From Rattus norvegicus (taxonomy: Eukaryota > Chordata > Mammalia > Rodentia > Muridae): DNA of 64,000 nt. Of the stretch, positions 1-11,557 are shown piece by piece. Where the stretch lies: positions 91,148,662-91,212,661 of the forward strand of contig NC_086027.1 of the NCBI RefSeq assembly GCF_036323735.1, read 5' to 3'. The notes below the pieces were generated by a model, which did no database searches, had not been told where the DNA came from, and saw only the letters and a program-made list of their open reading frames with translations. Position 1 is the stretch's first letter. Each line of letters begins with the position of its first letter. Position numbers and translations under genes: made by a program.

Positions 1-1440
1 TGACATTGGTCTTTCAAAGGGTCCATCTAGATCTGAGACCCCCAGGACCTTGTTTGTCATTCTGTTACAGTGAGCAACCACGATACAGTCAAATAAATAC
101 ATGTTAGAAGGTCGCACGTTGAGAACGAAGTTGTTTGGGAGGAATTTTCAGGCATGAGTCTGAACACACAGTATACTCATTTCTAACTAATTGAATGAAA
201 TATAAAAATTAAGTACTTAATAAGCAAAGTATAAACTAATACAGGTGAATGGTTGTTATTTCTAGATTACCATCTTTTCTCAAGAGAAGCAGTAGATAGT
301 CACGTAAAACATTTGACAGGGAATGCTAGTAACATGTAAAAAACTCACAGAACCATAGTTAATACCGATCCATACTAATAAAAGAGAAAACAATTTGGAC
401 ATATAATTAAAAAAAAACCAAAACAATGTGCATCATATACTAACATACCATGTATTAGCAAAGTTATTTATGCTTCTCAACTCACCCAGTTTAATGGTGG
501 CTGTGTCATAATTTCTACACACTGCTGATGAGGGTGTCGGTTTCCTGGCTTCTGGAAGGCACGAGGGTAAGGATCAAGCAAGGGGCTTATGCTCAGTTAT
601 TTCAAGAGAGTCAATCTTCCCAAAGAGATAATAGTCCAATATTTGTGTTTATCTACTATTTAGTCATAATTTATATCATAAACTTGAGTAGAATGAAATT
701 TGTACAATAATCTGAAATTAACGTCATACACATGTTAAAAACAACACTATGGAAAAATATAGTGGTAATGGTATGAGTATAATGTTAAAGTAGGGTACAA
801 AACCCTGTGTATCATATGATCAGCATTTTATATTTTTTTTTTAAAAAACTCAAGACTTTTCCCATAGGGGAAAAAAGTAAAAGATAAATTTAAAAGCCCT
901 TTCAGAATATCTCCTTTTTATCTTGATAAGACAGTGACACAGTGTTTTGAGGAGAGCAAAATTGCAATTCATCTAGCAGCCTATAAAGACAGAATTTTTG
1001 CTATTATCTGTCACTACTGTGCAGGAAGTCGTTTTAGATCAGTTTTCTTGAAATCAGTTCCATATGCTATTTGGAACGTTCATTGAAAGTAAAATTCTGT
1101 GGTCAAGCAAGTTTGGACAGAATTAATTTAATAAATTAGTTCCCTTGGAGCAGAACTAATTAAAATCATTAGTATACCATTGCCGTGGCCGCTGTCTATG
1201 GGAGTGCCGTTCCCAGTTTTCCCAGCCTTATGGGAGGATGGACTTTGTGGGTGAGTGTATTTGGGCCAGGGAGAAGGCAGATGGGAGCTTTGTCTTGGCT
1301 GAGACCTGCACATGTCGTGTTACTCTACTCCCCAGTACACAGAGGACACCTGCTAACTTATACACAACCCCGTTGTCAAATCCAAGAAAATGAGCATTTC
1401 CCAGCATCCGACATGGCATCCTACCCAAAACTCACCGGTT
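1..1440. other. AT-rich DNA without recognised genes or repeats
   Basis: Short chance ORFs only. No SINE, LTR, tRNA or exon signal seen. Probably Rhbdd1 intron, inferred from gene order. Confidence 0.4.
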
Positions 1441-1477
1441 TTCTTTAAAAAATGTTTTTAAAGCTGTTTTATCTTTT

Positions 1478-1650
1478 TATTCACATGTGTGCATGTGTGT
1501 TTGTGAGTGTTTGTGTGAGTGTGTGTGTGTGAAGGCACCTGTGGGCGTGGCCTCGGTCCTTCCACCCAGAGTTCAGTGATGGAATGCGGGTCATCACATT
1601 TGATTGACAGGCACATTACACACTGAGGCATTTTACCAACCCTGAAGCCA
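1478..1650 (-). mobile_element. Degenerate B2/B3-like SINE
   Basis: TG-rich DNA is followed by a stretch resembling the reverse complement of B3/B2 (seen in fragments such as CCTTCCACC, GCGGGTCATCACA and TTTTACCAACC). The copy is highly diverged and its edges are uncertain. Confidence 0.4.
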
Positions 1651-1905
1651 ATTTTTGAGGTCTCCATTGTTGTATTTGGTTATTTCTTTATTGTCTGAAA
1701 AGTACATCCTGGTTTATTTGTTTGTTTTCCGTTGTACCCACAGAGACTGTTATTAGGGTTTCTGTTACTGTAGTAAAACACCATAAACAGAAGCAATATA
1801 GGGGTAAATGGGTTTGTTTTAATTTACACAGATCATCAGCTTTTTGTTTCAATTACAGGAAGTCAGGGCAGGAACCTGGAGGTGGCAACGGAAGAAGTCA
1901 TGGAG

Positions 1906-2285
1906 TGTAAATGTCACTTACTCTACTCGATGTAACTTTTGTCTCTGAGGCTTAATGCCTCAGTCTGCTAACCTAGGCCTAGGCTTAGAAGTTTCTAGCC
2001 GTGCCACACAATCTCATCCAGGCCTAGAATGTTTTCAGCCTCTGAGACTTACTGCTGAATAAGCTCACCTTTTCTACTTCTTTCTGAACTCTGATTGGCT
2101 GGTTCAGCTCTGCTGTTCTGGTTCAAACCCCACTCCTAGCTGACTGATTCAATTTGACTTCTCTTGCCACCTCTGACCAAATCGTTCATGCCAGCTTTGG
2201 CCATTTGCTTTAATGTTCTGGCTCCTTCTCATTCTCTGGCTTATTCGGTCTTCCCCTGTGTTTAGCTTGTTCTCGTGTTCGTTCG

Positions 2286-2341
<56 letters not shown>

Positions 2342-2636
2342 GCAACATGTATCTCTAAAGCCACCCTGGTAAAACTGCCTCTCCTCCCTCTCTCTGCTGC
2401 TCTCTTATGTTACCTCTCTTTCTCACTGTTCTCCTGGAGTTGGGCATATTCTATGCTGTGAAATCTTTCTCTGATTCATCACTTTGTCTGCCACTCAATA
2501 GACATCATTTTCAAACATGGGTATTTCAATCCACAAACTCACTTTACCCTCACTGTTTGGGATTAAAGGTGTGTGCTAAGGGTGTGTCTGTATTCCAGCC
2601 AGAGTAGCCATGTTGCTAGATTAAAATCCCTCTAAA
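1906..2636 (+). mobile_element. Solo LTR (731 bp) nested in the MT-like LTR
   Basis: The insertion starts TGTAAATGTCAC and is flanked by a perfect 6-bp duplication ATGGAG (1900-1905 and 2637-2642), the length usual for class II (ERVK) elements. It contains a (TC)n tract at 2289-2339. The 3' edge reads CCCTCTAAA rather than the canonical CA, so the edge or class may be slightly off. Orientation is assumed from the TG start. There is no internal retroviral coding sequence. Confidence 0.65.
2289..2339. repeat. (TC)n microsatellite inside the nested LTR
   Basis: About 25 uninterrupted TC dinucleotides. Confidence 0.95.
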
Positions 2637-2875
2637 ATGGAGGAGTACAGCTTATTGGCTTGCTCCTCCTGCTTTCTTACAGCACCCAGGACCAGCAGCC
2701 CCAAGGGCTCCCACATCAATCACCAATCAAGAAAACATCCCACACGCTTTCCTACTGGCCAGTCTGGTGGGGCTATTTTCTCAGTTGAGGTTCTCTCTTT
2801 CTAAATGACTCTAACTTATATCAGGTTGGCATAAAACCAGCCAGCACAACTGGCCCTGCATCAGTCAACTTTACA

Positions 2876-2898
2876 CAACACACACACACACACATACG

Positions 2899-2948
<50 letters not shown>

Positions 2949-2954
2949 CACACA
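2876..2954. repeat. (CA)n microsatellite with a (CG)n core
   Basis: CA repeats are interrupted by an alternating CG run at about 2897-2906, immediately after the 3' end of the MT-like LTR. Confidence 0.95.
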
Positions 2955-3179
2955 GTTTAGAAACTTTTTCTTTCTCATCTATCCACAGAATGGCATGTTA
3001 ATATTAATATCACTATATACAGAACTCTAACTTTTAAAAAGTCCCATGGTCTTTATAAATTCAAACAATTTAAAAGTTCAGCCTCTTTAAAACATCCAAA
3101 GTGTCTTTTATAGTTTCTCTAAAATATCCAGTCTCTAAAAATATCCAAAGCCTCTATAAAATTCCTAGTTCTCTTAAGT

Positions 3180-3707
3180 GTGGAGTAGGTTATATCATTT
3201 CTTCCTCCATGGGAAGAACCAGGCACGGTCTGGGATCCACACACAATCCTCTGGTCTCCAAAACGTTCTGCTTCCCCAGCTCTGCCACTGTGGCAGGCGA
3301 CAGCTTGTCTCACAGAATCAATCTGGCTCCGGGTCACAGGTGCTGCTGTCCTCAGGTGCTGCTGCATGATGCTCGCACCTCCAAAATGTCGGATGCCCAC
3401 TGCAGCTGGGCTACACCTTCACCAAGAATTCAGTCCCTACCGCATGCTGCCATGCCTCAAGGTAGGAACCAGAGACAGAAACTCATGGGAAAGTGCTGCT
3501 TACTGGCTTGCTTCTGACGGCTTGCCTAGCCTGCTTTGTCTATCAGTAGTCCAGGAGTGGCACCACCCACAGTGAACTGGTCCCTCCTATGTCAATAATC
3601 AATCAAGAAGTGCCCTAAAGGGTTGCCCAGCTCTGGGTACATTAGTTGAGGTTCTTTCTTATCAAGTGAACATAGCTTGCATCAAGTTGACATAAAACTA
3701 ACCAGCA
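3180..3707 (+). mobile_element. MT-like rodent LTR, second copy
   Basis: The 3' half shares landmarks with the copies at 1748 and 19312: TGCTGCTTACTGGCTTGCTT, GGCACCACCCACAGTGAACT and CAAGTTGACATAAAACTAAC. The 5' half is different and may belong to another LTR variant reaching back to about 2990, where repeated TCTCTAAAAATATCCAAAGC-like phrases occur. The 138-codon ORF over it is not a gene. Confidence 0.65.
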
Positions 3708-3711
3708 CAGA

Positions 3712-5130
3712 CACTGATTCCGTTAAACTGTACATTTTATCTGGTTCTTTCTTCCTGTGCATTTGATGCATCTCTCTATTCTCTGTCTCCTAGATATTAT
3801 CAACCGCATTAGGAGCTCATCAGACTCCGGCTAGCCAGTGTGAGCACAGAGATAATGTAGCTACTGCTGTGCCCTTCACAGTGGTCATGAAGTGTTAGAT
3901 ACACATCTTCAGGCCATCTCTTCTGTCACTAAGGTGACAGGGATGCTTCCTCTGGGTCCTCTTCTGTGAAACCAGTTGGAGCCCAAGAGGTGCCTGAAAG
4001 TGTGCCTGTGCCAGTGGTTCTGCGATCCCTTGCTCACTGCACTGTCAGCTTTACCCTTCCTCTCCTTGTGGTTTCTCTGAGTTCTTCCTGGCAGCAGACT
4101 CTGAGGCAGTAAGCAAGTTCCCACATACCATATTACGTTTGCTGGTTAGTACTTTAACCCCTCAGCTCTTGACTGTACCCAAGGAAAGCTACTGTTTAGA
4201 CTGCCCAGTCTTTGTGTTTACTGTAGGGGCAGGCCTGGTATTCTGTGTACTTCTCAGCATTCCTCACAGGGTGTCCTTCCCTGGGGTTTGAGCCAATCAT
4301 TCCCTAGGGATTTACTTTAGAAGCTTCTTACTATTCATTGTGTTTATTTTTACTTTTTGACTGAAGATACTTTAGAAACAGTACTTCCAAAGACTGTGCA
4401 TATTTATTTCTCTGTGATTCATGGGTTGTTACCACAGGAGTGTTAGTTTAATAGTCGTGATTTTTTTTTAAATTCAGCTAAGAGGGATTTGTTGGGAGAA
4501 AGAATTCCAAGCCCACACCAATTAGTTTTAGACTGTTCTTCAGTTAAATATATTATGAAGGTAAGTTATGGGATCAAGGTAACAACTTTTTAACCTTGGA
4601 GTTTTCAAATATTTCTAAATAATACCTGGCCATAATTACAAGTCCTAACGTGCATGCCAGAAATAATAACACCAAAGTAGCCTTTGTAGAGAAATAGAGA
4701 GATCTCTATTATTTCAAGGACTTGTACATTCCCTATCAACGGAAACCTTGTCTTGTTCTGTTGGCAGTTAGCACTCACAAAGGAGTCCAGGAGGCAGCTG
4801 ATACATGCTATAGTAGGAAAAACTTGGTTAAGAGCCATCTCTTTGAGTCAAAAGGCAGATGCCAGCTAGGAACATTAGCCTACCGAGTTTTTTGTTTGTC
4901 CCCCACCCCACGCCTAGTCTAATTTCTGCTCCCCTCCCCATTGTTCTTCTTTAATAACCTGCCACCAAGTTCAGCTGGCACAGGGCACAGAGTTCTCTCC
5001 TTTCCAACTTTTGTCTGCCACCTGGGGCCTAGGGCCTGGTTAAATCTGGAACTCCTTGCTGTTGCATGGGGCAGCATTGCATATCTTCTGAAAAGCATGT
5101 GTTCATATCCCCTCTCCCTCTCCCCCCCCT
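3712..5130. other. Unannotated single-copy-like DNA
   Basis: No recognisable exon, SINE or LTR. Mixed composition with short T runs. Confidence 0.4.
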
Positions 5131-5132
5131 CA

Positions 5133-5154
5133 GACACACACACACACACACACA

Positions 5155-5200
<46 letters not shown>

Positions 5201-5232
5201 CTCTCTCTCCCTCTCTCTCTCTCTCACACACA

Positions 5233-5316
<84 letters not shown>
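5133..5316. repeat. Compound (CA)n/(CT)n microsatellite
   Basis: At least three alternations of CA and CT blocks over 184 bp. The 124-149 codon ORFs on both strands here are artefacts of the repeat. Confidence 0.97.
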
Positions 5317-5318
<2 letters not shown>

Positions 5319-5319
5319 G

Positions 5320-8190
5320 CACTGGGTTGCTTCAAAAGCCTTGGCATGAGAGTGAGACAGGTTGCCATAATAGAAAAGGAATAGACTCCCAGTTAATATC
5401 TAGTGCTTTTGCTCTTGACATCTTTGAGTCCTGTTTATAACAAACATATTCAAGGAGATCAGCTGAGGTGTGATTTAAATGGGGGGGCGGTTGTTGTAAT
5501 TAACTTGTAAACTCCTCCTCTCTCTCTGACAACATCAAAGCATATAAAGGTAGTTTTTGTCTTGATTATTTTATTGTTTGGGAAATCAAAGAAAGGTGGA
5601 CTAAATTGTAATCAGCGTTTTTTAAATATTTATTTTCACTATAGCATACTCGTATATGTCTGGAAGTACTTTGACTGTGTTGACACACCCCACTGCCCAG
5701 TCCAGTCCCCTTATTTTGTAGTAGTCTGGAGGGAGGCATGGCTAGGAAGTGTAGAATAGGGAGGCGAGCGTTTTTTGTTTGAAAGTTAGGGCTCCTGTTG
5801 TACGAATGAAAGTCTCCTAGAAGATAAAGACACACAACTCTCTGAGGAAGACCTGCTTTTGATACATGCACACATGATGGCTGGGTCTTAGTTGTGTGAT
5901 TTTAGGAGCCTTTCTTGGCTTAACTTGGTTGTCCACAGTTGGTGGTTTATAACATGCAAATTCCAGCTGCTGCCTTGCTTGGCTTTGGGGCACTGCAGCC
6001 AGGACAGAGATGTATAGCTAAGGCTAATCCTGCGTGACCACTTAGCTTTTCTTCCTTTCTTTCTTCTATGTAATAATAAAGAGAAGTACCATCTGCCAGA
6101 TTGTCTCAAAGCAATTTCAGTGCAGAGTGACGGCTGCCTTAAATTACTGGCTATTATCTCTCGCTACTCCTCGTGTTCGGGGCATTCCTTTCAATGACTA
6201 AAGTTTTCTCTTTAAGACCATGTTTAGGTGTGAAATTGTGCATGTAAAGAAATAAAAGTATTGCATATAACTGCTAATCTGTGACCATGAAAGAGGAGTA
6301 ACAGAGAAATCAGAATTCTGTGTGGGTTCCTTCTAGACAGTAGAAGGCTTCTATTTAGGGCCACCAATGGAGTGGCCTGTAAACAATGTAAACATGTTTG
6401 GAAACTGACATAAGAAGTTGTATGTGAATTAATTTATAATTTTTCTGAGCCCATACTTGCCATGTATGGAAAGGCACCACTCACATGCTAATGAACAATA
6501 AAGTCATAGCTAGAACTCCAATGAATTAGTTCCCCATCTTCCTTTTTCACACCGAGACTAGTCATTGGGCTGCCCAGTCTGTTTTCAGACTCCCTGTTGC
6601 TGAGGCGTATTTCTCAGTATGCTCCTCATCGGGGCCTCACCCAGGCCCTCAAACCAGCAACACCACAGGCAAAGCACTGTGGGCTGAAATTGTGAATAAA
6701 TCTTGGTTTTTACTATGAGGTAAGAATGCTCTGCACTTTGATGGGCAACAGGAGAGTTAAGTGACCTAGTGACTTAATCTAAGCAGCGTGATGGATTTAG
6801 GAAGGAGAAGCAGTAGTAGCCTTTGACTTAAGCAAGGGGCCAGCCTTACCTGACAACCTGTGACATTTGCTGCTGCAGCAACCAAGAGCTGCTAGAAGAA
6901 CTGACAGAACCAGGGGTTTACTAATATGGTTGTTTGGATTTTCCAGTTATTTATGCAATGAAGTTATAGCTATGAATACTTGATGTTTCGTAAGACAATT
7001 TGAGGAAACCATTATTCCTGGCCCGTTGTAGAGTTTTGACATTTCTCTAAAACTGTATTAAATTATAAAATGAACTATCAGGTAGTATGCTAAAGTTGCC
7101 TACATCTTGTATTCTCATTGATTAAGAGATGTGAAGAAGTTTTCAGAACTTTGTACTGGGACTAATATGTCACAGAATAAGTAATATTCCTTTTTGTTTC
7201 TTGTATTTGTTTTTTTTTAAACTAGATGTTCTAGACTTCAATATATAAACTCAATAGTTGATGCTTTCGACAAGTAAAATTGTATTTTTAATAGACGTTT
7301 TCTGACTTCTTTCTAAGCCTTGTCACCATACTTCAAAATGATATGTAGATGTCTCAAGGGAGTATCTTGATATTTTATCTCCTAATTGAGCTGCAGTTTC
7401 TTTGGGTATTTGTAAAGAGCTGGGTTATTGATTATATTAAGCATGTAACTGCCTCTCAAGTCTGGGGGGTACAGTATTAATATGATCCTTTGATTAATTT
7501 ATTGCTGAACATAAGCAGAACATATATCAAAATGATGGGGAACAAAACAAACAGTATCATTTCAAACAGAACTGGAATGTTCCAGAATGGAAACTGACCT
7601 CAAAAGCAACCAGCACCGACATGTTGGTTTTAAATGACGGGGAGACGGGTCAAGAGGTTCAATGTCCTCAGTCTGTTTGTCCGGTAATGACAGGCTACAT
7701 CCTGCTGACAGTCCCTACCTTAGGGAGCATGTGGGGGGTGGGGGCTCCCTTGGTCCTTGTAAGGTGCCTCTCTGGAAGGTGCTAGCTAGATTAGACCCAC
7801 ACTTGGTGGGCATCTTCAGCTTTCCCAAGTCTGCAGAAACACTCTTCCGGTTCAAGTTCACCGGCACACTTACCTTACACACATGCTGTGATTCCTGTGC
7901 ATGCCAGCCTTTGTCTCACCGTGAGTCAGCACCACTTCACTCCTGCACTGGAAGAAGTCCCAGCTACCTTCCAAGTAGTCCCAAGGTGGGTTATGCTAAG
8001 TGCGTAAAAGGGACGATGGACATAGCTAATCAGTTACGGCCCTTCCAGTTTGCATCATCATCATCATCATTAGTGTCCTTGTTGTTATAAAGTAATACAT
8101 ATTCACTGGGGAGAAATACAAATAAACAAAAGATGTTTAAAATGTAACCTGGGACTGGGGAGTTGATTTGAAAGAATGTGTGTTGTACTC
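5320..8190. other. Unannotated AT-rich DNA
   Basis: No exon or interspersed repeat recognised. Contains a short (CAT)n run near 8053-8070. A 142-codon ORF at 7662-8090 has no family resemblance and is treated as chance. Confidence 0.4.
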
Positions 8191-8191
8191 A

Positions 8192-8222
8192 CCACACACA
8201 CACACACACACATACACACACA
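8192..8222. repeat. (CA)n microsatellite
   Basis: CA repeat with one TA interruption. Confidence 0.9.
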
Positions 8223-8654
8223 GAGTGACCCAAAACTACCACCCAGAAAACCTATTTTGTACTTGTGATGTGTCCTTGAAGCTCCCTGTAAATGTTTTGG
8301 TGAAGCTCGTTCCAAGTTGGTTAGTATAGATAATGGCTACTGTATTAGGAAGGCTGACATACGCACATGCTAGTCAGGGAAAGAGGAACCATTCAGGCTG
8401 CTGCTGAGCTGTGCCTTGAAGCAGAGCAGCATACTGTCTGTCTCCCTCAGCGCAGCCAGTCTGCGGAACTGAACCAGAGCTTTCCCTGTCTAAAGTCACT
8501 TGGTCTATTATCACAGCCTTGGATTCAGAGAGCCAAAGACAGCACCGTGCATCACCACTATGGAGAACTCTTCACTAAGTTAAAAACGAATACATTATTT
8601 ATGGAGAGAATGGTCACGTGTCTTAGACTCTCATCTTTTGTTGTTGCTGTGTGT

Positions 8655-9030
8655 TAGACATAGTTCATCCAGGCTGATCAAGTTGATACTTGATTCCCAG
8701 TGTAACATCATCAGAGGAAGTGTGACCTGTGGGAGGGAGATGATTAGATTGGTAAGGAATTTTCATCAGTGCTTTTCTAGTGGGACGAAATTTTTGCTCC
8801 CTTGTAACTAAATTAGTACTAGAAGATGGGGTGCTTTAAAGGGTACCCTTCCTGTTTGAATCCTCTTCGTGTGCCTGCCTGCCCCTCCACCTCCTGCCAT
8901 GACCTGAAGTCCTAAGGCTTTTCTGATTGACGCCTTGCACTTAACAGGCTAGGAGCTATGAGCCGAGCATACCTTTCCTTCATAAAGTTTGCAGTCTCGG
9001 GTGTTCTGTCACAGCGCTGGAAAACACACC
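8655..9030 (+). mobile_element. Ancient MaLR LTR remnant (MLT1/MST-like)
   Basis: Phrases such as TTGATACTTGATTCCCAGTG, the CCACCTCCTGCCATGACCTG region and a 3' segment ending GGGTGTTCTGTCACAGCGCT match the general layout of mammalian MaLR LTRs. Heavily diverged; edges approximate. Confidence 0.6.
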
Positions 9031-9289
9031 TCAGTTCTGTAGTTCTGATAGTTTGGAAGATTTGTTGTATTTTTAAGCAAAAAATCCTGATAAGAATTTA
9101 AAAATCATGAAATAAAGTATTTGTGTTGGGAAGGATTTACCTCCGCATCTGAGATGGGTGAATTTTAAATACTACCTAGGACAACGTCAAGTCATAAGCG
9201 AGATGTTAGGGTATCATTTATTTACTTTTATTAAAAATAGTTACAACAAACATTTGAAAATACTGTTTCCCTTTCTCTTGTCTTTCTTT

Positions 9290-9395
9290 CTTTTTTTTCT
9301 TTTCTACTTCTGGTCTTACTATGTGGTTTAGCCACTGGGTTCTCAAATGGTCCTCCTAAACATGAAGACTATACCCTAGCATGCTTGCTTGGGGC
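9290..9395 (-). mobile_element. Degenerate B1-like SINE
   Basis: T-rich leader, then TACTATGTGGTTTAGCC, TCTCAAATGGTCCTCCT and CTAGCATGC, resembling an antisense 7SL-derived element. Confidence 0.4.
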
Positions 9396-9401
9396 AAAAC
9401 T

Positions 9402-9451
<50 letters not shown>

Positions 9452-9484
9452 TGTGTCTGTGTGTGTCTGTGTCTGTGTGTCTGT
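9402..9484. repeat. (TG)n microsatellite
   Basis: Pure TG, then TG/CTG-interrupted units. Confidence 0.97.
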
Positions 9485-10639
9485 ATGTAATGCTTGAGTT
9501 AAGGCTATGTAAACTGTTGATTTAAGTAGGATTCAGCTTGACTTCTGTAGTTTCCCTCTTAGAAGCTGCTCATGATGAAAAGGTGTCTGTATGCTCACGT
9601 GGACCTCACATGAAGTATGCCTTCAGATGGTGTTCGTGGAGTGGCCTCCCAAAATTCTCATGTGATAATTGTATAATTCCAAGTTTTCTCACAAGAGCCT
9701 TTCCTCCATCTCGTCTAGCCTCTCTTGCAATCAGTCTACTTGTGCGTGCTCTCTCCCACCTGCTGTACCTGCTGTCTGATTGATTGTGTTGTGCCATTGA
9801 TGAGAAAACCCAAGAATCATACCGTTGATTTCTGTGTATTGTGGAATCACAGTTTAGTTTCATAAAGGTCTAGTTTCACCACATGACAGTTTTCTAAGGG
9901 TTCAAACTGTCTCAATGCCACTGCACTTGGCTCTAAAAAGCCAGCTGTGAGGGTCATACTATATGTTTTTCTGTATCTTCACCAAGTTCAGGTTGAGCAC
10001 ACCCATGCTATTTAAGTACCCTTTTGTGGCCATATAGGACCCAGCTTTCACAAAGTTACTAAGATTAATATAAATATTAAGCTACTTTAAATGACACTGT
10101 AATCATTTGCATTAGAAAAATCTCCAATGATGTAATGGTGCAGGACCAGGAGACGAGTTAAATAAGCCATCATTGTAGAATAGTAGTAAACCATTAAAAG
10201 GTCAGAGAAGCAAATTCAGGGTACATCTGGTGAGAGGCACAGGGCTCATGGTGTCCTTAGTAAAATGTCATCTGCTCCCATCAATTTCATAGTTAACAAA
10301 GTGTCAATTACCTTTACTCCTCAGAAACAAGATACAGTGACAATAGTGACTTAGCCTTCTTGTTTGGTTTATGTCCAATTGTAAACGTCTGCCAATAATA
10401 TTCAACAATTATAAAGAAAAATGTTTTTGAAATAAAGCCATGCGTTACCAAAATATTGAATTTTTTTCTCATCTCCACAACCCATAAATGCAGGGAATGG
10501 TACCCCATCCATTTATCTGTGGCTTCTACATGGCATTTGTGGCCAGGTAGCATGATGCAGGAGACGGAGCAGAGCCCAGGGCAGCCTCCACAGGTCTCTC
10601 CATCCCATTGTCCTTGCTTATTTTATACAGTTTCTTGTT
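9485..10639. other. Unannotated DNA
   Basis: No exon or repeat recognised. Confidence 0.35.
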
Positions 10640-10730
10640 TCTCTTTGTTTTTTGGAGACAAGGTTTTACACTCTCACCTGAGCTGGTCTTGAATTCAATG
10701 AAGCCCAGGTTGGTCTCACCCTCTCTGGTT
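10640..10730 (-). mobile_element. Degenerate B1-like fragment
   Basis: TTTTTTGGAGACAAGGTTTT followed by GAGCTGGTCTTGAATTC and CCCAGGTTGGTCTCACC matches the antisense B1 layout. Confidence 0.5.
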
Positions 10731-10944
10731 ACTACACTGATTTTTCTTCCTTCCCTTTCCCCTACAAAGACATTTATTAGTAAGATGTCTAGATTGTAGG
10801 TGTGTAGCTCAGCGGCCTTTTTTTCACATATGTGTATAACCATATAACCACGGGGGTAAACATAGTGCCCACTTCGCACCATCCATCTGCCTTAGGTCAA
10901 AGTGCTTGTCATCACTACTCAGCATGGAAATGTAAAAACTGAAA

Positions 10945-11235
10945 CATTTAATTAGTTACTGCTACATGGCTGCACACGTATATCACAGTGGCTAAAATCT
11001 AAAAGCTAAACCATACCAAACGCTGCTGAAGGTGCCAGGGAACTAGAACCAGCACATATCACTAGAGACCATCTGAAGCAGTGCTAGTCTGAAGCCTAGC
11101 CCCTCCCTCCTACTGAAGATAGATACTAAATACCTCATGGCCTAGCATTCGTGTCCCTACATAAACACAAGAGATTTGTAGATCCACACAAAGAACTATC
11201 TTGTGGCTTTTTCATAATAGCACAAACCTGGGGAA
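10945..11235 (+). mobile_element. Ancient L1 (L1M-like) 3' fragment
   Basis: TACATGGCTGCACACGTATA, CTAAACCATACCAAACGCTG and TTTTTCATAATAGCACAAAC match the conserved region near the 3' end of old L1 elements. It is non-coding here. Confidence 0.8.
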
Positions 11236-11496
11236 AGCACAGTAATCGTTACCGAGGGTTCCAGAATACACCAGACTTACTTTTATGTTGTTGCAGCTTA
11301 GCACAGAGAGCATTTCTGTTGACCCCATAGCATACAAAAAATATGAAGCTAAAGAAGTCTTCCAGACATGTCCTTTTTCTACCTGTTCTGAGTCATCTCA
11401 CTGAAGGGTCCCGTGGTGCATAGGAGGTTAGGATGCTGAGCAGGGATGATCTGACTCACTCTTTGGAAGAGCAGGTCTGTGTTGCAAATTGTGATA

Positions 11497-11555
<59 letters not shown>

Positions 11556-11557
11556 TG
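11497..11557. repeat. (GCGT)15 microsatellite
   Basis: Fifteen perfect GCGT units carrying 15 CpG dinucleotides in an otherwise CpG-poor region. Confidence 0.98.

Larger units (their letters stand above)
1748..2850 (+). mobile_element. MT-like MaLR LTR split by a younger LTR
   Basis: The left part (1748-1905) begins TGTTATTAGGGTTTCTGTTA and the right part (2637-2850) ends CATAAAACCAGCCAGCA. Both align to the same rodent LTR family as the intact copy at 19312-19708. Removing 1906-2636 and one ATGGAG restores a continuous match across the junction. I found no clear outer target duplication. Confidence 0.75.

Noticed and set aside
1906..2636. Remaining retroviral genes in the nested element
   Set aside because: At 731 bp with LTR-like edges it has no gag, pol or env similarity. 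It is a solo LTR.
3101..3517. 138-codon ORF on the + strand
   Set aside because: Lies over an LTR-like repeat and matches no protein I know.
4919..5440. Overlapping ORFs of 124-149 codons on both strands
   Set aside because: They translate the CA/CT microsatellite (His-Thr, Leu-Ser, Cys-Val runs). Repeats leave every frame open.
7662..8090. 142-codon ORF on the + strand
   Set aside because: No recognisable domain, no splice or poly(A) context and ordinary base composition. Length is within chance for 64 kb in six frames.
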